Below, piece after piece: positions 10,188 through 20,132 of a stretch of 64,000 nucleotides of DNA. The DNA is taken from positions 125,001 through 189,000 of the forward strand of contig JAINUF010000029.1 of assembly GCA_029718625.1 (NCBI GenBank). Direction: 5' to 3'. The notes under the pieces are model-generated. The model ran no database searches, had not been told where the DNA came from, and was given only the letters and a program-made list of their open reading frames with translations. Origin of the DNA: Synaphobranchus kaupii. Lineage: Eukaryota > Chordata > Actinopteri > Anguilliformes > Synaphobranchidae. A program made the position numbers and the translations under genes. Position 1 is the stretch's first letter. Every line of letters begins with the position of its first letter.

Positions 10188-10248
10188 ATGGCAAACAAAC
10201 ACTCCAGAATCACGGCATTATTTTTTGTCTTGGCGAACTTCAAATTTG
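10188..10248 (+). CDS. Gene B exon 1: signal peptide of CD2/SLAM-like receptor
   Basis: ATG at 10188 begins MANKHSRITALFFVLANFKF, a short basic start followed by a hydrophobic core typical of a cleaved signal peptide. The exon ends in phase 1 at a GGTAAGAAC donor. The V-like exon at 22230 continues the codon as Gly-Asp-Phe. A related exon with the same ending (AAATTTG|GTAAG) begins gene C at 52925. The intron that follows is about 12 kb and holds a BEL/Pao element and two minisatellites. Confidence 0.75.
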
Positions 10249-11037
10249 GTAAGAACTATAACTGATTTTGGTAATTATTTAAGTTTTTCATAGGTTACAT
10301 GTTTAACAATCTTGACAAAATGTCAAACTAAACTACATTAGGCTAAATTTGAATCACCGCATTGTCTGTAGGCTACAAACCGAAATCGCTGTTCCGCAGT
10401 TACTGCACCTATAGTATAATCTGTGTGATTTATGCCTCAGAAAGAGGCGATTGTCGCAGATAGTTGTGGACTGTGTTGAAAGAGCCGACCTGTTTTGTGT
10501 AGAGGCTATGACTGTTTCACCGAATTTACCCTGGAACTTTCTAGCTGTGATTTACCCTGGAACTTTCTAGCTGTGAATTTTATTTTTATTTTTTTATAGA
10601 TGATAGGCCTATTCTGGTGTAGGCTACTCAACGAGTGGACATATATTCAGAGACACTTAAGACTGCGTGTAGACAACATAGCCTACTAAAGCAGGGACAT
10701 TTTGTCAAGCGGTGATAATGGGATATCCAGTGGCGGCTCCTGAGCTGAAAACTGAGGACAAAGAAAACTTCCCTTTAAACGGATTATTAAGTGTGCCAAT
10801 GATCTGAATAATCCATTTGCAGGTGAAGACACAGCTTCATTCTTCACATCATGTTAGGGAGATTAAACGGAAAAGTACATTTTACGAAAAAAGCACAACC
10901 TGCAATAAAAATAATCTACCAAAAGCTGAGCTTTAAGATCGTTTAATTTCCATGAATATTTTCGGGATTAGAGTGCGGAGAACGAAGAGCACATGTATCC
11001 ACAATTATAATGTTGATTAAAATGTGCACAATAATAC
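10249..11037 (+). other. Start of gene B intron 1, no gene seen
   Basis: Unique AT-rich intron sequence. The only structure noticed is a perfect tandem duplication of 26 bases beginning TTTACCCTGGAACTTTC (10525-10576). Parts resemble the start of gene C intron 1, for example GTAGGCTACTCAACGAGTGG against GTAGGCTATACTGAACGAGT near 53238. Confidence 0.6.
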
Positions 11038-11198
11038 AAACCCCAATTCCAAAAAAGTTGGGACAGTATGTAAAATGCACATAAAAGCAGAAATCAGTGA
11101 TTTGTAAATTCTCTCTTACATATATTTAATTGAAAACAGTACAAAAAAAGATATTTAATGTTTTACCTGATCAACTTTAATGATTTTTGTAAATATAC
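11038..11198. mobile_element. Left part of a non-autonomous DNA transposon split by BEL/Pao
   Basis: Begins near ACCCCAATTCCAAAAAAGTT (about 11039) and runs through TTGTAAATATAC. The reverse complement of the uninterrupted copy at 48845-49125 continues from GTAAATATA directly into GGCTAATTCCGATGCCTGCA, which is found here only after the BEL element (17720 on). The superfamily is not assigned. Confidence 0.75.
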
Positions 11199-11732
11199 TG
11201 TAATGACTAATCCTTAAAACAAAACTATTTAGTCACTGAGGTTAGGCGGGGAGTTTCGCCGACACACATTATCCAGGAAGCACGCACAGAGAGGTTGTAT
11301 CAGAGAAAATTATATGCGATTTATTTACAAAAACTCCGGTTGACTTCTCAAATAATAAAACAAGATTTGTCACGATTTCGTTTATCACTGCTTCTAATAA
11401 TTCACAACAAGGTAAGGTAAATATTATATAAATGCTCTGTAAATGTGGTTGAAAAACTGTAGCTCTCCGCCATCTAACCAGCCGGTCAAACAATTCCATT
11501 CATTATATACACGGTAGACCAGCTTGCGCACGGGGCACAGGGGGGCGTGTCACCACCATCGCACACAGGTGAGTATGGTAGGTTGACTCAATCTCCCATT
11601 CATAATAAATTAGGTACATAAATACATTTCATATTATATATATATATGCATCATAATGTATTTCGTAATTAAATAATGAATAACTCATGATTCTTATTTT
11701 CTTCAATTTAAGTTCTACTTTTAGCTCCAACA
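11199..11732 (-). repeat. 3' LTR of the BEL/Pao element
   Basis: 534 bp with TG...CA ends. The sequence just inside it (11733-11758) reads on the minus strand as a purine-rich tract with AGGGGCCGG, a likely polypurine tract. An alternating TA stretch lies near 11633-11647. Open frames of 76 codons in both LTRs are chance. Confidence 0.9.
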
Positions 11733-11920
11733 TACCGGCCCCTAATTGGAGACGCTATAGGAAACAATTATAAATCATATCAATGAAACTTAATGGAGCT
11801 AGAATACACATACTAGAATGCAAGCAACTAAGATCAGATGTGAAATACATCACACCACATCATATAATATGGCAGTACAATGACAGTTCACATTTTTTTT
11901 TTTTTATACATGTATCAACA

Positions 11921-14900
11921 TTAATATTTCAGAGTCCATGCTGCATAGCCATAGTGGCACTGCAACAATGTTTTCCTGGCCGAGGAGTTGGCCGAAGGCA
12001 GCCAGAATTTCTGGTTCAGTCTGGAAAGCATGTGGTTCCGTCCCGAGTGTCCAACCTGCTGATGTATATCACGCAAGATCAGTTGGGACACGTGCGAGTC
12101 TCTGGGAAGGATGATTGGGTTCTTGAGACTCACTGGCATGGCTGCGTTACTCATCCGTCCTCCAATCCTGAGGATGCCTTCAACATCCACGACAGGATCC
12201 AGCTTGCGTAGGGAGCTGTCCGCTTTCACCGGTTTGCCATTCCTCAGAAGGGTCAGCTCTGGTTCAAAGTAACGCTGTTGTTCATGGAGGAGGATTGCCT
12301 TTTCTGCTTCATCTAAATCCTCCACAGTTAGGCCTTGTTGCCTTTCTTTACTTTTGGAGCGGGTCACAATGACCTTTGTCTTCTGACATCGAAGCAGCAG
12401 GAGTTTCTTCCATTTCAACCACCAGGCCACTGCCCTTTGCAACTTGTTCCATGATGAGTAGTACTCGATCAGCCTGCATGTTGCACTGTTACTTGTGCTA
12501 AGGCAGTTCACAGTGATTGTGTTCCCTTTCACCTCTGGATCACTTGGGGAGATGTGGCCAAGGTCTTCTGGTCCCTTGGGCCATTCAGCTTCTTCCTTAG
12601 ACAGGAAGTCCGGGCCTCTCAGCCATGTGGTGGAATTCAGAAATGGTTCAATGTGCAATCCACGTGAGGCGGCATCTGCTGGATTCTCTTTTGTGCGTAC
12701 GTGCCTCCATTGGTGTCTTTGGGACAGGTTGTGGATCACTGCAATCCGATTTGCAACATACGTATGAAAACGTGTTGTCTGGTTGTTGATATATTTTAGT
12801 ACCGATGTACTATCTGTCCAGTAGGTGGAACTCTCCAGTTTCATCTGAAGCTCCTTCTGCAACATCCTGTCGACTTTTACCGCTAGTGTTGCAGCTGCAA
12901 GCTCAAGCCTGGGGATCGTGATTTGCTTTAATGGGGTCACTCTGGATTTCCCCAGTACAAAAGCAATGTGAACATCTCCTTTGTCGTTCTTGAGCCTGAT
13001 ATAGCTCACAGTCCCGAACCCCACCTCGCTGGCGTCACAGAAATGATGCAGCTCAGCAGTCCTTGCATGTCCGAAGTTGGTAGGCATCGTGCATCGGTCA
13101 ACTTCAAATCTGCTGAGCTGTTCTAGCTCCATCAGCCATCTTTGCCATGGCTTTGACAGCTCATCTGGGATGACGTCATCCCATCCACATTTCTCCGTGC
13201 AGAGCCTCTGCAGGATTTGCTTCGCTGTGAGGATAAAGGGCGAAAGGAAGCCCAGGGGGTCATAGACGGAGCTGACTATGGAGAGGATCGCCCGTCTGGT
13301 AGGAGCTCTGTTCTGGATCGAGACCACAAAGGTAAAGGTGTCCCTTTGGATGTTCCACTGGATACCTAGAACCCTCTCAAGAGGTGGTTTCTCTGGGTCC
13401 AGGTCGAGTTTCTGCACCAATGCAGCTCGGTGACTTTCAGGGACAGTTCTGAGTACCTCCTGACTGTTGCTGACCCATTTAGTCAGAGTAAATCCTCCCT
13501 GGGAGCATGCGTCTCTAAGGTCCGTTATCAGGTCGACTGCTTCGGTGGCAGAAGCCACTGACTTGAGACAATCGTCCACATAAAATCCATGCTTGATAGT
13601 GTGAAGTACTTCCATGCTGTACTGGTCCGGGTTGTCACATCCTGTTTGCTTCAGAGCAAAGTTAGCGATGCTTGGAGACGACACAGCCCCGAAGAGATGA
13701 ACATTCATCCGGTATGCTTCCAGTGGCTTTGTCGTATCTCCTCCTGGCCACCAAAGAAATCTGAGGAAGTCGCGGTGGTCTTCATGTACCTTTACTTGGT
13801 AGTACATGGCTTCTATGTCCGCCATAATGGCTATCCGTTCCTGACGGAACCTGAGTAAGACGCCGAGAAGTGAGTTTGCCAGGTCGGGGCCTTGGAGAAG
13901 TTCTGCATTCAGGGATCGGCCTCTGTATGATGAGGAACAATCAAACACCACTCTGAGCTTGTTCTTTCGTTTGTGGTAGACCCCGTGATGTGGGATGTGC
14001 CACACGTGGCCATCGTTCCTGAGGAGCTCCTCCTGAGGCACCCTTTCTGCGTAGCCTTTGGCGAGAACGTTGTCCATAAAGGTTTTGTACTCTGCAGCAT
14101 AAGCAGAATCTCTTTTGAATCTCCTGGCAAGGTTCACTGTCCGCTGCACTGCCATCTTACGGTTATTCGGCATGACAACATTCTTGTCCCGAAAAGGCAA
14201 AGGTAGGTGGTAGTGTTTGTTTTTCAGCATGACAGAGCTTGTTGCCAGGTCCACAAATCTCTTGTCCTCACATGACATCTCTTTTTTCTCTTCATGATCC
14301 TTTTCAGGAAAATCCTGGTTGTACTGTTGGACCAACATGTCCTTCAGTTTCTCCATCGAAATACGATTGGCTGTTACTGACCTTGATCCAGATTCCTCCG
14401 TAGCAGGACAAGAGCTGAGTGGTCCGTTGACCACCCATCCTAGCAGTGTCTTGACTGCGTACGGTCCATTCCCTTGGCTGTTAATTACTTGCCAGGGTTC
14501 CATGGCTTTAGGAACATTCAGTCCTATCAACAATTCAACGTCAGCTTCAATCTTTCGCAGTTGGATTTCACCGAGGTACGGCCATTTCTTCAAATCAGAC
14601 TGGGTGAGTAAGTTCTGCTTAGACACAGGTATCTTGACTTGCGTGTACACTTCAGGCAACTCAATATGTCCCTCGCCGTCTATGTTGCTTATCTCCAGTC
14701 CTTTCAACTCATAGCTTTTGACAGTTCCTTCTTGACCCAAAGTGCGCAAAAGAATCTGAGTTCTGCGACCTTTGGCATTCAGCTTGTTCATGATGTTCTC
14801 GGTGCAGAATGTAGCTGAACTTCCCGGGTCAAGAAAGGCATAGGTCAGAACAGACTTGCTTCCTTTGGCAACTTTGACTTGGACCGGGACAATTGCTAAT

Positions 14901-16963
14901 GCACATTCTTTGCCGGCCCCTGTTAATTGATCTGTCGAGACCAGTCCATTGCTGATAAGGGTTTTCTTTTGTTCTGTGGGACCCGGAGCTCGCCTAGTTC
15001 CCTGCTTCACGTCCCTATTGATGTGGAGTAGTGTTGGATGTTTGCCTTGACATATTTGACAATCCAGTCGCCTCTTACACTCTTTGCTCATATGGCCCTT
15101 CTTCAAGCATCCGAAGCAGTGACCATTCCTTTTCAAGCACTCAAACTTATTTTCATGTGGTTCTGATCTGAATTTGAAGCAGTCCACGATTGCATGTTTT
15201 CCTTCGCAGTGACAACATAGCCCTGATTTAGCAACACTGGTCTCAGCCCGTTGCTGTCCTGTGAATCCTTGTCTGGTATTGCCTACTTCAGCCACTGTCA
15301 CAGTGGTTACAAAGCTACTGCCTCTCTTGGCTGTCTTCGGGTCGGTAGTCTTTGCAGTTAGCCTTTTGTTGGGAGTAAGGTCAGAGTCCTTAATGTCGCC
15401 AAATGCTGGATGCAGTAAGATGTTGGCCTGTGCTTCCATAAACTCCACAACGTGTATGAATCGGGCTCGTGTTTTTGATTTCTCAGAGAGCTCATATGCT
15501 TTGCCACGCCACCGATCTCTGAGTTTGTATGGGAGTTTGGATATAATCAGTTTTAAAGTAGATGTCACATCCAATTCATCCATATAATCCATGCCTTGCA
15601 TCGCATTGGAGCATTCCCTCAGGTATAAGCCATATGCATGCAGTGCCTTTCCATCATCTGCTTTCACAGCTGGCCAGTTCAGTGCCTTATCCAGGTAAGC
15701 ATTTGCAATTTTCATTTCATCACCGAAATGTTTCTTCAACAGTCGCATTGCTTCTGGATATCCCATTTGCGCATCCATGTGGAGACAGCTGCGTACCAAA
15801 TCTCTGGCCTGACCTGATGTGAATTGCTCAAGGAAGTAGAGCCTATCCTGGCCACTACTTGTCTTGTCCTCTATGAGATGTTTGAATGCATGCATGAAAG
15901 ACTGATAGGATAGTGGATTCCCATCAAACACGGTTAGTTCCCTTTTTGGTAACAGGGATAGATTTTGCTGTCTGATCACCAACTGAGCAATTTCGTTCTG
16001 TTTCTGCACCATCACACTGATACTATCCTGAGAGATATTACTGAGGTCTGGGCCTTGTCCTTGGGGACCTGCTGCAACATCGCCACCCTGAGGGCTACTG
16101 TGTATCACCACTGCCCTCTGCAGTGGGGTCTTGGGTACAGAAGACACTGGAATGAAATCCACAACGGAGGTGTCAGGAAGTGTGGGTTGATCTGGTGGTT
16201 CAGATGGATTGTCTGCCCCATCATTATATACATTCATAGGATCTCCTTGTGGCGCAGACTCATCTTTGCTTAGGAGAACATTCATTTTGGCATCCGCTGC
16301 AGCTATCTCTGCTGCCAGTTCCACCTCTTCCATTCTTGACTGCAAAACTATTTCTTCCATCCTAAGTGCATGGATGTGCTTTAAAGAGGCAGACCGAGCC
16401 TGCAGAGCTGCCTTTTCAGCAGCAGCTATTTTAGCAGCAGCAGAGGTGTTAGCTGAATTTGATGATGAAGAAGAAGAATGTAGAAATGCACTACGAGAAG
16501 AGGATGATCTGGATGATCTGGATCTGGTTCTGGATCCTTTAGGAAGCACATTAGAAGCACTCTCTGGTGATTTGATAACATATGATTCCACAGCAACATC
16601 CTTTAGTTCAATGGGTTCCAGGTGTGGTTGCTGTCCTTGTGCCTTTATCCACGTTTCCACATCCTTCACAAAATAGCTGAAATTCAGCTTCCTAGGCTCA
16701 TACCACTCCTCATTGTCACTTTTCCTTTCCTCATCAGACAAAAACTCTTGCACAGAAAGATGCACATTCTCAAGTTCATCAGTAGCTTTATTGAACATGT
16801 CCATACATTCATGAACACGGTTCACATTTCCACACGGTACAAGAAGCAATTTTATTTCATTCATTTTCCTGGTGCATACCCCCAGTTTTCCCCTGCGGGT
16901 TGCAAGTTGTGATTTTAAATACTCCTCTGCCTCAGCAGGAGTATCAAACTGCTTTGTTGCCAT
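11921..16963 (-). CDS. BEL/Pao gag-pol polyprotein (1680 codons), integrase core missing
   Basis: A single open frame. Residues about 1-330 are a coiled and Ser/Ala-rich N-terminus. A gag-like domain (DUF1759 type) spans about 335-530. Zinc-knuckle-like Cys/His clusters lie at about 583-646 (CCHCEGKH, CFGCLKKGH, CQICQGKH). The aspartic protease motif LDPGSS is at about 711. Reverse transcriptase spans about 950-1200, with MADIEAMYYQ and the catalytic YVDD at about 1128-1131. RNase H-like sequence with HFCDAS and YWTDST lies around 1307-1390. An H2C2 integrase zinc-binding start (GHSGRNHMLSRLNQKFW) is near the end. The frame stops about 25 residues later, and only about 190 bases separate it from the 3' LTR. 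The DDE integrase core and the usual C-terminal part are therefore absent, and the copy should not integrate by itself. Confidence 0.9.
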   Translation of the reverse strand: MATKQFDTPAEAEEYLKSQLATRRGKLGVCTRKMNEIKLLLVPCGNVNRVHECMDMFNKATDELENVHLSVQEFLSDEERKSDNEEWYEPRKLNFSYFVKDVETWIKAQGQQPHLEPIELKDVAVESYVIKSPESASNVLPKGSRTRSRSSRSSSSRSAFLHSSSSSSNSANTSAAAKIAAAEKAALQARSASLKHIHALRMEEIVLQSRMEEVELAAEIAAADAKMNVLLSKDESAPQGDPMNVYNDGADNPSEPPDQPTLPDTSVVDFIPVSSVPKTPLQRAVVIHSSPQGGDVAAGPQGQGPDLSNISQDSISVMVQKQNEIAQLVIRQQNLSLLPKRELTVFDGNPLSYQSFMHAFKHLIEDKTSSGQDRLYFLEQFTSGQARDLVRSCLHMDAQMGYPEAMRLLKKHFGDEMKIANAYLDKALNWPAVKADDGKALHAYGLYLRECSNAMQGMDYMDELDVTSTLKLIISKLPYKLRDRWRGKAYELSEKSKTRARFIHVVEFMEAQANILLHPAFGDIKDSDLTPNKRLTAKTTDPKTAKRGSSFVTTVTVAEVGNTRQGFTGQQRAETSVAKSGLCCHCEGKHAIVDCFKFRSEPHENKFECLKRNGHCFGCLKKGHMSKECKRRLDCQICQGKHPTLLHINRDVKQGTRRAPGPTEQKKTLISNGLVSTDQLTGAGKECALAIVPVQVKVAKGSKSVLTYAFLDPGSSATFCTENIMNKLNAKGRRTQILLRTLGQEGTVKSYELKGLEISNIDGEGHIELPEVYTQVKIPVSKQNLLTQSDLKKWPYLGEIQLRKIEADVELLIGLNVPKAMEPWQVINSQGNGPYAVKTLLGWVVNGPLSSCPATEESGSRSVTANRISMEKLKDMLVQQYNQDFPEKDHEEKKEMSCEDKRFVDLATSSVMLKNKHYHLPLPFRDKNVVMPNNRKMAVQRTVNLARRFKRDSAYAAEYKTFMDNVLAKGYAERVPQEELLRNDGHVWHIPHHGVYHKRKNKLRVVFDCSSSYRGRSLNAELLQGPDLANSLLGVLLRFRQERIAIMADIEAMYYQVKVHEDHRDFLRFLWWPGGDTTKPLEAYRMNVHLFGAVSSPSIANFALKQTGCDNPDQYSMEVLHTIKHGFYVDDCLKSVASATEAVDLITDLRDACSQGGFTLTKWVSNSQEVLRTVPESHRAALVQKLDLDPEKPPLERVLGIQWNIQRDTFTFVVSIQNRAPTRRAILSIVSSVYDPLGFLSPFILTAKQILQRLCTEKCGWDDVIPDELSKPWQRWLMELEQLSRFEVDRCTMPTNFGHARTAELHHFCDASEVGFGTVSYIRLKNDKGDVHIAFVLGKSRVTPLKQITIPRLELAAATLAVKVDRMLQKELQMKLESSTYWTDSTSVLKYINNQTTRFHTYVANRIAVIHNLSQRHQWRHVRTKENPADAASRGLHIEPFLNSTTWLRGPDFLSKEEAEWPKGPEDLGHISPSDPEVKGNTITVNCLSTSNSATCRLIEYYSSWNKLQRAVAWWLKWKKLLLLRCQKTKVIVTRSKSKERQQGLTVEDLDEAEKAILLHEQQRYFEPELTLLRNGKPVKADSSLRKLDPVVDVEGILRIGGRMSNAAMPVSLKNPIILPRDSHVSQLILRDIHQQVGHSGRNHMLSRLNQKFWLPSANSSARKTLLQCHYGYAAWTLKY

Positions 16964-17180
16964 TATTTATGGTTGAATAATAGTTTAAATTAATTCCTTG
17001 TTTTACTCACGCACAGCCGTTCGCGTAACATCCAAGCTTTCCGTCTCAGCTCGCTTGAGTTTTACTCACGTACAGCCGTTCGCGTAGCATCCAAGCTTTC
17101 CGTCTGAGCTCGCTTGAGTTTTTCAACTTTTCGCGTAACATCCAAGCTTTCCGTCTCAGCTCGCTTGAGTTTTTCAACTT

Positions 17181-17714
17181 TGTAATGACTAATCCTTAAA
17201 ACAAAACTATTTAGTCACTGAGGTTAGGCGGGGAGTTTCGCCGACACACATTATCCAGGAAGCACGCACAGAGAGGTTGTATCAGAGAAAATTATATGCG
17301 ATTTATTTACAAAAACTCCGGTTGACTTCTCAAATAATAAAACAAGATTTGTCACGATTTCGTTTATCACTGCTTCTAATAATTCACAACAAGGTAAGGT
17401 AAATATTATATAAATGCTCTGTAAATGTGGTTGAAAAACTGTAGCTCTCCGCCATCTAACCAGCCGGTCAAACAATTCCATTCATTATATACACGGTAGA
17501 CCAGCTTGCGCACGGGGCACAGGGGGGCGTGTCACCACCATCGCACACAGGTGAGTATGGTAGGTTGACTCAATCTCCCATTCATAATAAATTAGGTACA
17601 TAAATACATTTCATATTATATATATATATGCATCATAATGTATTTCGTAATTAAATAATGAATAACTCATGATTCTTATTTTCTTCAATTTAAGTTCTAC
17701 TTTTAGCTCCAACA
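17181..17714 (-). repeat. 5' LTR of the BEL/Pao element
   Basis: 534 bp, matching the left LTR wherever compared, including the alternating TA stretch. On the minus strand it is followed by AAGTTGAAAAACTCAAGCG, the position of the primer-binding site. I could not assign the tRNA. That block is itself part of the leader tandem repeat. Confidence 0.9.
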
Positions 17715-17719
17715 TATAC

Positions 17720-17848
17720 GCTAATCACAAATTTGATGCCTGCTACACGTTCCAAAAAGGAGCAGGGGCAAAATTTTATTTTATTTTTTTTAAGTTAAAA
17801 AAAACACCTGTTTGGAACATTCCACAGGTAAACAGGTGATGCTATCAT
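17720..17848. mobile_element. Right part of the DNA transposon split by BEL/Pao
   Basis: Starts GCTAATCACAAATTTGATGC and runs to AACATTCCACAGGTAAACAG. It matches the reverse complement of the copy at 48845-49125 and continues from the left half at 11198. Together they show the order of insertion: DNA transposon first, BEL/Pao second. Confidence 0.75.
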
Positions 17849-17849
17849 T

Positions 17850-18066
17850 ACATTACATTACATTATAGGCATTTAGCAGACGCTCTTATCCAGAGCGACT
17901 AAGACAACTTCTTATTACATTTATCCATTTATACAGCTGGATATATACTGAAGCAATTCAGGTTAAGTACCTTGCTCAAGGGTACAACGGCAGTGTCCTA
18001 CCTGGGAATCGAACCTGCAACCTTTCGGTTACAAGTCCAGTTCCTTAACCATTATACTACACTGCC
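17850..18066 (-). mobile_element. tRNA-derived fish SINE
   Basis: Read on the minus strand it starts GGCGGCAGTGTAGTATAATG with an A-box-like region. A B-box-like GGTTGCAGGTTCGATTCCC follows, then CTTGAGCAAGGTACTTAACC and the tail GTCGCTCTGGATAAGAGCG with GTCTGCTAAATGCC. It ends in TAATG repeats. The split promoter boxes and the tail are typical of tRNA-headed SINEs in fish. Only tail fragments are found elsewhere in the window. Confidence 0.85.
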
Positions 18067-18083
18067 GCCTACATGACTCGATT

Positions 18084-18460
18084 AAGCTGTAAATTACATT
18101 GGAATAGTATGGAACCCATGGTTGGCTAAATGGCTGTAAGTCATCAAGGGTCTGCAGTATCAAATTAGCCTAAAACCATCACTTTGCTGTCAGATATGCA
18201 GTAGATATGGATGGATCACTTTAAGGGTTGTTTCTCCTGACTTATTTGTCCATAGAGTTCAATAGGAAAATGAGTCAGGAGAAACAACCCTTAAAGTGAT
18301 CCATCCATATCTACTGCATATCTGACAGCAAAGTGATGGTTTTAGGCTCGTTTGATAGCTCAGACCCTTGATGACTTAGAGCCATATGGGTTCCATACTG
18401 TTCCAACATAATTTTCAGCTAAATCTAGTCGCACCCCCCAATTCCCATAGAGATCCATAG
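18084..18460. mobile_element. Palindromic (foldback) MITE
   Basis: Arms 18084-18245 and 18255-18420 are near-perfect inverted repeats (AGCTGTAAATTACATTGGAA against TTCCAACATAATTTTCAGCT) with a loop around CATAGAGTTCAATAGG. The right side continues to CCCCCCAATTCCCATAGAG, whose counterpart on the left is missing. Related copies are at 54510-54712 plus 57659-57880, and a fragment at 47866-47960. No transposase is present. Confidence 0.85.
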
Positions 18461-19190
18461 TGAGTACGTCAGTACTCAAGTGAGTACGTCAGTCGTGGGC
18501 TTCGAAGACTATCGACTATTTCTTGAAATCTGATTTATAGAATGAGCCGAAACGTTCCTGGATTAGCCTGTGTGGTACAAGGATATATTCCATATATCGC
18601 ATGTTCCAATTTTTATTTTTTAAAGTCATGCATTAATGATTGTAGTTCGACTTGAAGTCCCCTTTAGCGGACTGCATATCCAGTACTGCAACGCACGGGT
18701 GGTTCTCGACCAAAAAGATATCATCATCTCGTCTGTCTGCTCTGTGGCAGATGGGAGTAGGCTCGTGCCGCTCAAGACAAGCTAACGTTAGCTTGCTAAG
18801 TAGAGAAGTCCACCCGACAAGGTCAGAAACTATGCTACGGTTAACCACATAAAGCAATTCTAGGTTTTAGTCCTTCAAGCTAGCGAGCTAATGTTAGAAA
18901 AAAGTGTTTAAAAACGGAGCTGTGTGCTACTGCTGGCTAATGTTATATCACAACGTCTGGAGACAAGGCTGCTCATTCGGAGGGAATTATGGGACGTGGA
19001 GTTTTTAAATAGAGCCAGCGCTATGTTCACAAAAAAATACTAAATACCCTGCTGTCCCCGGCGAAGTTGAAGAGCAGGACAACGACAGCCAGGATATTGA
19101 GCACATTCGCATTTGTGAGGAAGATCAGGAGGAAGAAGTGCCATTGTCCCCATTAGCCACCACCGCTAGCTGCAGCAGGCCTAATGTTAC
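18461..19190. other. Intron 1 stretch, no gene identified
   Basis: Contains a short direct repeat (GTGAGTACGTCAGTACTCAA near 18460-18510) and TAGCTTGCTAAC-like short inverted repeats near 18780-18890. A stretch at 19080-19190 could encode acidic residues (QDIEHIRICEEDQEEEEV-like), but it has no splice context and passes into a minisatellite. It may be a remnant of a transposon gene. Confidence 0.4.
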
Positions 19191-20132
19191 CCCCCACAGC
19201 ACTGGGCCTGCTCATATTAGCCTACCCCCCACAACACTGGGCCTGCTCATATTAGCCTACCCCCTACAGCACTGGGCCTGCTCATATTAGCCTACCCCCC
19301 GCAGCACTGGGCCTGCTCATATTAGCCTACCCCCCACAGCACTGGGCCTGCTCATATTAGCCTACCCCCCGCAGCACTGGGCCTGCTCATATTAGCCTAC
19401 CCCCCGCAGCACTGGGCCTGCTCATATTAGCCTACCCCCCACAGCACTGGGCCTGCTCATATTAGCCTACCCCCCACAGCACTGGGCCTGCTCATATTAG
19501 CCTACCCCCCACAGCACTGGGCCTGCTCATATTAGCCTACCCCCCACAGCACTGGGCCTGCTCATATTAGCCTACCCCCCGCAGCACTGGGCCTGCTCAT
19601 ATTAGCCTACCCCCCACAGCACTGGGCCTGCTCATATTAGCCTACCCCCCACAGCACTGGGCCTGCTCATATTAGCCTACCCCCCACAGCACTGGGCCTG
19701 CTCATATTAGCCTACCCCCCACAGCACTGGGCCTGCTCATATTAGCCTACCCCCCACAGCACTGGGCCTGCTCATATTAGCCTACCCCCCACAGCACTGG
19801 GCCTGCTCATATTAGCCTACCCCCCACAGCACTGAGCCTGCTCATATTAGCCTACCCCCCACAGCACTGGGCCTGCTCATATTAGCCTACCCCCCGGAGC
19901 ACTGGGCCTGCTCATATTAGCCTACCCCCCGGAGCACTGGGCCTGCTCATATTAGCCTACCCCCCGCAGCACTGGGCCTGCTCATATTAGCCTACCCCCC
20001 ACAGCACTGGGCCTGCTCATATTAGCCTACCCCCCACAGCACTGGGCCTGCTCATATTAGCCTACCCCCCGCAGCACTGGGCCTGCTCATATTAGCCTAC
20101 CCCCGGCAGCACTGGGCCTGCTCATATTAGCC
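19191..20132. repeat. 35-bp minisatellite, highly homogeneous
   Basis: About 27 units of 35 bp (core GCACTGGGCCTGCTCATATT, then AGCCTACCCCCC). Units differ mainly at one A/G position (CACAGC or CGCAGC, rarely CGGAGC). The homogeneity suggests recent expansion. The unit length is not a multiple of three, and no coding role is likely. Confidence 0.95.

Larger units (their letters stand above)
11199..17714 (-). mobile_element. BEL/Pao LTR retrotransposon, minus strand, recent insertion
   Basis: Two 534-bp LTRs (TGTAATGAC...CTCCAACA on the + strand) enclose one long minus-strand gag-pol frame. The flanks TATAC at 11194-11198 and 17715-17719 are a 5-bp target duplication, as expected for BEL/Pao. 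The LTRs agree at every position compared by eye, so the insertion is young. The right LTR is the 5' LTR. The leader at 16990-17180 holds three tandem copies of a block with CATCCAAGCTTTCCGTCT. The element lies antisense to gene B within intron 1. Confidence 0.95.

Noticed and set aside
12495..16912. Plus-strand ORFs opposite the BEL/Pao polyprotein
   Set aside because: Antisense shadows of the 1680-codon gag-pol frame, which contains all the recognisable motifs.
17850..18066. Functional tRNA gene
   Set aside because: The A and B boxes belong to a SINE: a long non-tRNA body and the fish SINE tail follow, and no complete cloverleaf is seen.
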